DNA from: Planctomycetota bacterium
GTDB taxonomy: Bacteria > Planctomycetota > UBA8742 > SKZP01 > JAIOTL01
Assembly: GCA_021106775.1 (NCBI GenBank)
Contig: JAIOTL010000282.1
Span: forward strand, 1 to 5,321
Direction: 5' to 3'
Length of the DNA stretch: 5,321 nucleotides
Shown piece after piece: positions 1 to 5,321 of the stretch. Every line of letters starts with the position of its first letter. Within the stretch, counting starts at the first letter, position 1. The notes under the pieces were generated by a model. The model was given only the letters and a program-made list of their open reading frames with translations, had not been told where the DNA came from and did no database searches. The position numbers and the translations under genes were made by a program.

Positions 1-365
1 GTAATTATGCTGTAAATAATCGGCAAACCCGTCTCAATCCCAATGTTTGCAATCGCTTTGGCACTTTCCGAGGCGATTATATCAAAATGCGGAGTGCCAC
101 CACGGATAACCGCGCCAAGGCACAAAATCCCGTCATATTTCTCCTTCTTCACCAGGTTTTTCGCTGCGATGCCAATCTCAAACGCTCCTGGAACCCAGAA
201 AACATCAAGATTCTGCATGTCGAACTTGAGCCGACCAAGTGCATCAACAGCACCACCCAGAAGCTTGGAACTGATTAATTCGTTAAAACGTGAAATTACA
301 ATAGCAATTTTTGCTTTCTCAGGCGCAACAAGCTCGCCCTGATACGTGTTAAATTCGTTATTCAT
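1..365 (-). CDS. ribH: 6,7-dimethyl-8-ribityllumazine synthase, 3' end cut off by the window edge
   Basis: Lumazine synthase condenses 5-amino-6-ribitylamino-uracil with 3,4-dihydroxy-2-butanone 4-phosphate to give 6,7-dimethyl-8-ribityllumazine, the penultimate step of riboflavin synthesis, in the cytoplasm. Reading leftward from ATG at 365-363, 121 full codons are visible of the 150-160 usual for the family. Family signatures appear in order: VISRFNELISSKLLGGAVDAL (residues about 23-43), the substrate-binding WVPGAFEI (about 57-64), and LGAVIRGGTPHFD (about 83-95), whose PHFD histidine matches the catalytic histidine. A PIIYSII stretch sits where many family members read PV-x-FG-x-LT. The position after HFD is Ile where Tyr is common, a mild divergence. 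The start is supported by an AAAAGAGG ribosome site just upstream. The gene diverges from the coiled-coil gene, and no other riboflavin gene is visible. The identification is secure; the missing C-terminus lies left of the window. Confidence 0.95.
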   Translation of the reverse strand, partial: MNNEFNTYQGELVAPEKAKIAIVISRFNELISSKLLGGAVDALGRLKFDMQNLDVFWVPGAFEIGIAAKNLVKKEKYDGILCLGAVIRGGTPHFDIIASESAKAIANIGIETGLPIIYSII

Positions 366-369
366 AAAA

Positions 370-377
370 CCTCTTTT
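370..377 (-). promoter_or_regulatory. Ribosome binding site of ribH
   Basis: On the minus strand AAAAGAGG lies 4 bases upstream of the ATG at 365-363, a good Shine-Dalgarno match at short spacing. It fixes the ribH start. Confidence 0.6.
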
Positions 378-421
378 GAATATTACTAATAGTTTTTCAA
401 ATGTATCATATGCTCAACAAT

Positions 422-450
422 CTTATAATATAAAAATTATAACCTGTAAA
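422..450 (-). promoter_or_regulatory. Candidate promoter for ribH
   Basis: Read on the minus strand, TTTACA at 450-445 and TATAAG at 427-422 are separated by 17 bases, which suits a housekeeping sigma factor. The -10 lacks the usual final T. The region is so AT-rich that chance matches are expected; another -10-like sequence, TATGAT, lies at 410-405. The leader would be about 50 bases long. Confidence 0.3.
423..442. repeat. Inverted repeat TTATAAT / ATTATAA over the ribH -10 region
   Basis: Perfect 7-base arms at 423-429 and 436-442 flank a 6-base A-rich centre. The dyad overlaps the candidate ribH -10 element, where an operator could act. Because the arms contain only A and T and the region is AT-rich, a chance palindrome is quite possible. 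Confidence 0.3.
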
Positions 451-458
451 GAAAGCTA

Positions 459-472
459 TCAAGGATGCTTGA
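459..472. repeat. Short dyad TCAAG-N4-CTTGA at the coiled-coil gene promoter
   Basis: Perfect 5-base arms at 459-463 and 468-472 are separated by GATG. The right arm overlaps the candidate -35 of the rightward promoter, so a repressor site is conceivable. The arms are too short to be convincing alone. Confidence 0.25.
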
Positions 473-498
473 GATATTACGATGAGTAAGTATATTAT
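469..498 (+). promoter_or_regulatory. Candidate promoter for the coiled-coil / FHA-kinase gene pair
   Basis: TTGAGA at 469-474 and TATTAT at 493-498 are 18 bases apart, a reasonable sigma-70-type arrangement. Transcription would start near 505, leaving a leader of about 30 bases before the ATG at 534. A perfect TATAAT at 498-503 is also present but sits 23 bases from this -35, so the exact -10 is uncertain. No other promoter is evident before the downstream FHA gene. Confidence 0.4.
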
Positions 499-521
499 AT
501 AATAATCTAATATTTAGTTCT

Positions 522-527
522 AAGGAG
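522..527 (+). promoter_or_regulatory. Ribosome binding site that decides the ATG start at 534
   Basis: AAGGAG is followed by 6 bases and then ATG at 534-536, which is near-ideal spacing. An in-frame TTG at 528 touches the Shine-Dalgarno sequence directly and so cannot be its start. The protein therefore begins MSENRG. Confidence 0.8.
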
Positions 528-533
528 TTGACA

Positions 534-3500
534 ATGAGCGAAAATCGTGGAGAAGCCAAAGAGTTATGGAGTGAAGCACTCGAAGAAGACAGTGCCCCAG
601 CATTCGAACTGAAGACTTACGACCAATTTATAGAATTTATCAAGATTGGAATCACTTCCTTATTAGAGCATAAAAAACTAGATAAAATCGAGAATATTAC
701 TGATAAACACAAAGATTTAATTGCAGATATTGGGTTGTTTGTTTCCTTACACGGTTCATATCAAAAATGGAAGACAGAAAGGAAGCAGCTTAAGGGAAAG
801 CTTGCACAGGCGTTAAATCAGCTAAAGAAGTTAACTGTTGAGCATAAAACACTAAACAATATGAAAGTCGAACTTGAAAAGAGAAGCAAGGATTTAGAGC
901 TTAAATCTACCGAGATAGATATTAGAAAAAGCGAGTTTGAGAAAAGTAATATAAAGCTTGAGTCCGAAATAGACACTCTTAACAAGCGAATCAACTCACT
1001 AAACAAGGAAATACTTGATTTAAGCCATGATGATGGTGAAAGTACAGATTCGATTACATCCGAACAACTAAATGATTTGTGTAATGCAAAGATAGATTAT
1101 GAGCTTGAATTATTCGATAAACAAGAAAAAATCGAATTGCTCATGAACGAAATCAATGCTGTTGATTTGCATCGTAAGGGAATGGATGAAATTCTTATCG
1201 AATACAGGACATATCTCGGCAAAATAGACGAATTCCGGTTTGATTACGACCAGATGAAATCGAAGTTTGAAGAACTGGACAAAGAGCGTCGGTTGTTGAT
1301 TGAAAGCAGGAAAAGCGAGGAAGATAAACTTGAGAAGATTGATTCGGATATTGATGCGAAAAAGCTTGATGAATCTAAGATACAGGACGAATTAAACAAA
1401 TATGATGTTGAGATTGAGAAAATCAACAAAGAAAAAACTGAAAAATTGAATATGTTGGAAGAAAAACAGTACGATATCGAAAAAGCAAAAGCAAAATTAG
1501 ATGAAATCTTAAACCAAAAAGGCGACCTCGACGAGAAAGTACAGGAAGTTCGTACAAAAGCCAGAAACTTTGACGACAAAATTACCAAAAAACAAAATAT
1601 GCTGCGTTTGAAAATAACCGAAGCAACTAATACTCAAGCAAAAATTGATGACAAGCTTACGAATATTGACCAGGTTGCAACTCTGACTCAGAATTTGCAC
1701 GATATTCGTTTGCAAATTGATAATCTCAAGGAAGAGATTGTCTTATTAGAGCAGGAAAAACAGGAGAACGATTCTAAACTAGCAGATTTAACTAAAAATC
1801 ACAATGTTTTTGAGACTCAGATATCAGAGATTCGAAGGAAAATAGAAAGCTCAGCATCGAATCTGCTTGACATGCAAAATGAAGTGCGAAAAAGTGAAAA
1901 CCGCATCGACACGATTGAAATCGAAAAGAAAACGATCATTGCACAGAACCAGGAACTACTTGACGAACTTGCTAACATGAAGGTTAGAAAAGAACAGCTT
2001 GAGGAGAAAATTGTCAGCATGGAAACAGAAGTCGCTGAGATGTCCAGTGCAATTGACGAGGAAAACAAAAAAATCAATCAAGGGCTCATTGAAAGAAATG
2101 TATTTTTTGAGAGGAAATACGAGTTTGAGAACAGAATTATCGGGCTTGAAGGATTATTACCGCGAAATTCCGAGCAAGAATCAGAAAAATCAATGCCAAT
2201 GCCTTTCGGTGCTGAATGGACACCAGAAACTCCTGAAGACCCGGATTTAGCAAACTTGGGTAAAAAAGACCAATTCCTGAATTATAAAAAACTTACCGAT
2301 CTGCGGCATGAGCTTTCAAGTACATTGCCTCGAAAACTCGAGCTTAAGTTCAGGATTGGGGAAATCGAGAACCTGCTTGAAAGAGTGGAAGTTGAATATT
2401 CCAAATCGATCGACGAGAAAAAAACGTTTGAAGCGGAGTCGGAGCAAAAAAATACTGCATTTGAAATTGAAATCGATGGCTTCAAAACGAAAATTAAAGA
2501 GTTAACTGAAGAAATTACTTCGAGCAATATGAAAAAGATTGAATTGATGGAAGAGAAGGAAAAGCTCTATGCCTCGTTTAAGTCTCAGCCTAAAATGCAA
2601 ACAGACGAAGATGGTAGTGATTTAAGTGAAGATACGGACTCAGCGGAAAACCAGGTAATGAGTTTAATGCGGGAAGAAATTTCTGAAAAGGAAAAAGAGA
2701 TTTTCGATATTGGCGAAAAAATCAACAAATTTGAGACTGAAAAATTGGAATTTCGCAGCAAACTTGAAAACAGTGTGCAGAAACGTGATGAATATAATAG
2801 TAAATTTAACCATGTTGTTAAGCAGTGCGATCGTCTGCTTGAGAGCAAGAGCGAACTTGAGGAAGAACTCAAGAACAAAAGACCGATTTTAAGCAATATC
2901 GTTGTTGAATGTAATAAGACTGAATTAGCGATTACTGAAACAGGTGCGGAATACTATGCCCAGACATCAGAATATGTAAGATTAATTCATCAACTTAAGA
3001 ATCAGAACGAGGAAGTTGCAGTCATTGATGCAGAAATCGAGAACCTCGAAAAAGAATTGAAGCAGATAACCCAAGAAAAAGAGCAGATTAAGGAAATCAA
3101 AAAGCAGGCGATTGAAGAAGAAGATAAGCTAACTGATGAACTGCGGAATATGAAGCTTCTCGCTGAAGTTACTGAAGAAGAAGTTATTGAAACCAAGAAA
3201 CTGCTTGAAGATGCTGAGGAAAAGGTTGAGCATAATGACGATTTGCTTAAGGAATTTTGGCAGAAGATTCACGAGACCGAAAGAGTTATTGTTCAGAACA
3301 AGGAAAGAAAAGAGAAAATTCTCTCAAGCAGAGGGGATTTGGAAGAGCACGTGAACGCAATTGAAGCACTTATGCTGACCAAAGAAAAACTGATGAAATC
3401 CATAAGAGACGAGCATATTAACGCGGATGAGCAGATTGAAGCCCTCAAAACTGAGAAAACTATCACTTTGGTGCAATATGAAAATTCGATTCAGCAAAGG

Positions 3501-4400
3501 AAATATATTGAATCGATTAACGAAGAATTACTGAATAAAATCAAGCAGATCAAGGACAAATACGACAACCTCTACGATGAATACTTAAATAGTGACAGCG
3601 TCGTGAAGGATTTGAAAATCAAATATCCGATTATGGAGAAAGAGCTTGAAAAATCGAGAAGCACTGAAAAAAATGCATTAACCAAACTTATTCAGTTCGA
3701 AGAACAGAACACGCGCAAACAAGACAATACCAAGGCTCTTGAGCTGATGAAATCTGCCCTTAACAAGGATATTGCACAGCTTAAACAGGAACTTAACCAT
3801 GTTCAACTTGAAAAGGGTGATCTTGAGGCAGAGCATGAACAACTAAACATTCAGGTGCAGAAGCAATCGCTCACGATAAATGAATTACGTGAAAAGTTGT
3901 TGTATTTCCAAGAGTTGGAAAGGAAATTTGAAGCATTGAAAAAGCGCAATGAATATCTTGAAGCGGAGATGAAGAAATTCAGCTCACTTCTCGGTTTTGA
4001 GGACATAGATATTACAACTGAACTGAAGCAGAAGTTAATAAATAGTGCGACAATGAATCTCTCAGCAAGATTCCTGCAGAAAGGCTGGGATTACAAAAAA
4101 ACATTTTTGCATCCAGACGAAGTGCAAATAGAAGAAAAGATTTCAGATTCGCTAAATATCCTGTCAAAGCCGTTCGATGCGATGAAATTGCGCTTGAATC
4201 TTCGGAAATTTTTCGAAAGCATTAAAAAAGAGATACCGGAACAACTTGAAAAATACCGTGTATTCTTCGAGAAAAGAACAGATGAGAAGCCATTAAATAA
4301 TACTGAGTTGAAGGAAATATGTTCAATTGCATCATATTTTGGTACAATTGAAGAAATGCTTGAAGGGTTAAAGCAGAATTTGAAAATTTCCGTGCCATAA
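534..4400 (+). CDS. Giant cytoplasmic coiled-coil protein, function unknown (1288 aa)
   Basis: I do not recognise a named family. The protein is complete, with ATG at 534 chosen over the upstream TTG at 528 because of the ribosome site. Residues about 1-75 form a non-coil head with a hydrophobic segment (FIEFIKIGI, about 32-40). Residues about 76-1150 are almost unbroken Lys/Glu-rich heptad-like helix. Breaks occur at about 164-178 (acidic and Ser/Thr-rich), 543-578 (Pro-rich, with TPETPEDPD) and 684-706 (acidic, with TDEDGSD). A tail of about 136 residues from LLGFEDID (about 1152) has aromatic residues and ordinary composition (GWDYKKTFLHPDEV, then FFESIKKEIPEQ), so it probably folds as a helical domain. 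There is no signal peptide or membrane segment. There is no Walker A GxxxxGK[ST] near the N-terminus and no ABC signature near the C-terminus, which argues against SMC, Rad50 or SbcC. A structural or scaffold role is inferred. The FHA/kinase-like gene follows after 31 bp in the same direction, suggesting a shared pathway. Confidence 0.9.
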   Translation: MSENRGEAKELWSEALEEDSAPAFELKTYDQFIEFIKIGITSLLEHKKLDKIENITDKHKDLIADIGLFVSLHGSYQKWKTERKQLKGKLAQALNQLKKLTVEHKTLNNMKVELEKRSKDLELKSTEIDIRKSEFEKSNIKLESEIDTLNKRINSLNKEILDLSHDDGESTDSITSEQLNDLCNAKIDYELELFDKQEKIELLMNEINAVDLHRKGMDEILIEYRTYLGKIDEFRFDYDQMKSKFEELDKERRLLIESRKSEEDKLEKIDSDIDAKKLDESKIQDELNKYDVEIEKINKEKTEKLNMLEEKQYDIEKAKAKLDEILNQKGDLDEKVQEVRTKARNFDDKITKKQNMLRLKITEATNTQAKIDDKLTNIDQVATLTQNLHDIRLQIDNLKEEIVLLEQEKQENDSKLADLTKNHNVFETQISEIRRKIESSASNLLDMQNEVRKSENRIDTIEIEKKTIIAQNQELLDELANMKVRKEQLEEKIVSMETEVAEMSSAIDEENKKINQGLIERNVFFERKYEFENRIIGLEGLLPRNSEQESEKSMPMPFGAEWTPETPEDPDLANLGKKDQFLNYKKLTDLRHELSSTLPRKLELKFRIGEIENLLERVEVEYSKSIDEKKTFEAESEQKNTAFEIEIDGFKTKIKELTEEITSSNMKKIELMEEKEKLYASFKSQPKMQTDEDGSDLSEDTDSAENQVMSLMREEISEKEKEIFDIGEKINKFETEKLEFRSKLENSVQKRDEYNSKFNHVVKQCDRLLESKSELEEELKNKRPILSNIVVECNKTELAITETGAEYYAQTSEYVRLIHQLKNQNEEVAVIDAEIENLEKELKQITQEKEQIKEIKKQAIEEEDKLTDELRNMKLLAEVTEEEVIETKKLLEDAEEKVEHNDDLLKEFWQKIHETERVIVQNKERKEKILSSRGDLEEHVNAIEALMLTKEKLMKSIRDEHINADEQIEALKTEKTITLVQYENSIQQRKYIESINEELLNKIKQIKDKYDNLYDEYLNSDSVVKDLKIKYPIMEKELEKSRSTEKNALTKLIQFEEQNTRKQDNTKALELMKSALNKDIAQLKQELNHVQLEKGDLEAEHEQLNIQVQKQSLTINELREKLLYFQELERKFEALKKRNEYLEAEMKKFSSLLGFEDIDITTELKQKLINSATMNLSARFLQKGWDYKKTFLHPDEVQIEEKISDSLNILSKPFDAMKLRLNLRKFFESIKKEIPEQLEKYRVFFEKRTDEKPLNNTELKEICSIASYFGTIEEMLEGLKQNLKISVP
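1023..1067 (+). other. First break in the coiled coil (acidic, Ser/Thr-rich)
   Basis: Residues about 164-178 (SHDDGESTDSITSEQ) lack heptad hydrophobics and are rich in Asp, Ser and Thr. This is a probable flexible loop between the first coil segment (about 76-163) and the next. It holds several possible phosphorylation sites. Confidence 0.5.
2160..2267 (+). other. Central proline-rich linker of the coiled-coil protein
   Basis: Residues about 543-578 hold seven prolines and the protein's most obvious interruption of helix, close to its midpoint. The core is MPMPFGAEW followed by TPETPEDPD. Such a break would let the two long coil halves bend or fold back on each other. T566 is followed by P-E-D, a Thr-x-x-Asp arrangement that FHA domains can bind once phosphorylated. 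Confidence 0.65.
2583..2651 (+). other. Acidic Ser/Thr linker of the coiled-coil protein
   Basis: Residues about 684-706 start SQPKMQTDEDGSD and continue LSEDTDSAEN. They are acidic, polar and free of heptad hydrophobics, so probably disordered. T690 is followed by D-E-D and T701 sits in EDTDS, both plausible acidic phosphoacceptor contexts. Confidence 0.6.
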
Positions 4401-4417
4401 TTAGATTTTGCCCATTT

Positions 4418-4423
4418 AGGGGA
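4418..4423 (+). promoter_or_regulatory. Ribosome binding site of the FHA/kinase-like gene
   Basis: AGGGGA ends 8 bases before the ATG at 4432-4434. The whole gap after the coiled-coil stop codon is 31 bases and contains neither a hairpin terminator nor a convincing promoter, so the two genes are probably read from one transcript. Confidence 0.7.
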
Positions 4424-4431
4424 TTTTTGTA

Positions 4432-5321
4432 ATGAACATAGTCTTGAAACCGCTTAAAGGACCGACAGCATCGAATAAAAGCGGATTTTTAATAGATTTC
4501 TCGGTTAATCCTCGATTTCTTATCAGTAGAATGAGGAATTGGCGAGAATCGAATAATGACTATGAATTAGGTGACCTTGACGGCATCCCGTGTTTGTTCA
4601 TTAAGGACGGCTATCTGTCATTTCCACATGCAGAGCTGATTTTTGTGGGAGGAAAGATTGGCATCCGTGAAGCACGCGACAACATTAAAAATCATATTTA
4701 TATCAACGTGAAAATTCCCACCCAGACAAATTATATTACAGAATCGATTCTTAAAATCGGGGATTCTATCACTTTCGGCAAGAATGTTTTGAATGTTGAA
4801 GGGCAAAGTCCAGAACAGAAGCTGATTAACCATGTTTATCCCGATTTAACGTACATGGAATCGCTGGTTGAGGGTGGTAGTCTGCGTTTATGCAAGACAA
4901 AAAGCGGACAGGATGTATTCGTCGAGTATTACAAGTATTTAGCACTGACAAGCCATCTCAAACGTCTGCTGCTCGATTTCAAAGACCAATACAACGATCT
5001 GAAGAAAAGATCCGACCATGATGAAAACATCAGACAGATTGTCCCGAAGGTTTTCGATATCGAGTTGATGGAAGGTGACTCCGACGGATTCTTATTCATT
5101 GTCCGAGAGAAAATATACTCACAAAGCCTTGAGCAGATTGTGTTGAAGGATAAAAACCTGTTTACGGTTGAGCAGACAATGGCTTTTGGGGTTCTTCTCA
5201 CCGACGGTCTGCAAAAAATTCAGAAAATTACCAAAAAACGATACCAAAACCTTATTCCCAGAAGCATTCACTACGACATGCATTCCAGTAATCCGCGTGT
5301 TGTGTTCGACAAGGTGATGGA
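4432..5321 (+). CDS. FHA-domain protein with a divergent protein-kinase-like domain, 3' end cut off
   Basis: 296 full codons are visible, with no signal peptide or membrane segment. Residues about 30-124 resemble an FHA domain, a phosphothreonine-peptide reader: LISR (30-33) for the usual IGR, SFPHAEL (63-69) for S-x-x-H-A-x-I, DNIKNHIYIN (83-92) for the S-x-N-G-T-x-V-N strand, and LKIGDSITFG (107-116) for the L-x-x-GD-x-I-x-IG end. Residues from about 140 resemble a Ser/Thr kinase: VEGGSLRL (146-153) as a decayed glycine loop, VFVE (162-165) where VAIK is expected so that Glu replaces the beta-3 Lys, FIVREKIYSQSL (222-233) as hinge, and HYDMHSSN (280-287), which keeps HxDxxxxN of the catalytic loop. 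The DFG region and the rest lie beyond the window. It may be an atypical active kinase (K168 is nearby) or a pseudokinase. The domain calls come from reading motifs by eye, FHA more firmly than kinase. It probably shares a transcript with the coiled-coil gene. Confidence 0.75.
   Translation, partial: MNIVLKPLKGPTASNKSGFLIDFSVNPRFLISRMRNWRESNNDYELGDLDGIPCLFIKDGYLSFPHAELIFVGGKIGIREARDNIKNHIYINVKIPTQTNYITESILKIGDSITFGKNVLNVEGQSPEQKLINHVYPDLTYMESLVEGGSLRLCKTKSGQDVFVEYYKYLALTSHLKRLLLDFKDQYNDLKKRSDHDENIRQIVPKVFDIELMEGDSDGFLFIVREKIYSQSLEQIVLKDKNLFTVEQTMAFGVLLTDGLQKIQKITKKRYQNLIPRSIHYDMHSSNPRVVFDKVM

Larger units (their letters stand above)
366..533. other. AT-rich divergent intergenic region
   Basis: This 168 bp gap separates the divergent ribH and coiled-coil genes and must carry start signals for both. 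It is much richer in A and T than the flanking genes, with runs of TATA-like sequence near 421-442 and 491-510. I see no small reading frame with a ribosome site and no terminator-like GC hairpin in it. No riboswitch is apparent. An FMN riboswitch upstream of ribH would need a longer, GC-rich conserved leader than the space allows. Confidence 0.7.

Noticed and set aside
43..342. Open frame of 99 codons on the plus strand
   Set aside because: It lies antisense within ribH, which has clear family motifs. It has no ribosome site and no recognisable protein features.
528..533. TTG at 528 as start of the coiled-coil gene
   Set aside because: It directly abuts the AAGGAG ribosome site, leaving no spacing. 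ATG at 534 has a 6-base spacing.
366..533. FMN riboswitch upstream of ribH
   Set aside because: The leader is short and very AT-rich, with none of the conserved GC-rich helices of that riboswitch.
1244..1588. Ser/Phe-rich open frames on the minus strand across the coiled-coil gene, this one and others such as 818-1006, 1817-2077 and 2585-2896
   Set aside because: Their composition is what the complement of Lys/Glu-rich codons (AAA, GAA) yields, and they lack ribosome sites. They are shadows of the large gene.
534..4400. Annotation as SMC, Rad50 or SbcC chromosome-handling ATPase
   Set aside because: There is no Walker A motif near the N-terminus and no ABC signature or Walker B near the C-terminus. 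Similarity would rest on coiled-coil composition only.
4401..4431. Transcription terminator between the coiled-coil and FHA genes
   Set aside because: The T-runs at 4406-4409 and 4424-4428 are not preceded by a GC-rich hairpin.
4929..5201. Minus-strand open frame of 90 codons inside the FHA/kinase-like gene
   Set aside because: The plus-strand frame shows FHA and kinase-like motifs across the region and has a ribosome site. The reverse frame shows nothing recognisable.
1..5321. CRISPR array, tRNA, rRNA or insertion sequence
   Set aside because: No regularly spaced direct repeats, no cloverleaf or rRNA-like sequence and no transposase or terminal inverted repeats were seen.

Overview
This is a bacterial window. 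Its genes are tightly packed with clear Shine-Dalgarno sequences, there is a divergent promoter gap of about 170 bp, and a short-spaced gene pair runs rightward. The DNA is AT-rich, strongly so between genes. The strong ribosome binding sites argue mildly against Bacteroidota, but the phylum cannot be fixed from this sequence.

Layout: (1) Positions 1-365, minus strand, hold the first 121 codons of a riboflavin-pathway lumazine synthase (ribH), cut by the left edge. (2) Positions 366-533 are an AT-rich divergent intergenic region with plausible promoters in both directions and two small dyads. (3) Positions 534-4400, plus strand, hold one very large gene for a 1288-residue soluble protein that is almost entirely coiled coil. 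It has small non-coil domains at both ends, at least three breaks in the coil, and no ATPase motifs. (4) After only 31 bp, positions 4432-5321, plus strand, hold the first 296 codons of a protein with an N-terminal FHA-like (phosphothreonine-binding) domain followed by a divergent protein-kinase fold. It is cut by the right edge.

The interesting part is the pair on the right. A giant coiled-coil protein and an FHA plus kinase-like protein look co-transcribed. The kinase-like domain keeps an HxDxxxxN catalytic loop but seems to have lost the usual beta-3 lysine and much of the glycine loop. Two of the coiled-coil protein's breaks carry acidic Thr-x-x-Asp sequences, the kind of site FHA domains bind when the threonine is phosphorylated. 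This suggests, by inference only, a phosphorylation-dependent scaffold and reader module. I do not recognise it as a named system. ribH is housekeeping, is transcribed the other way, and is probably unrelated to the pair.
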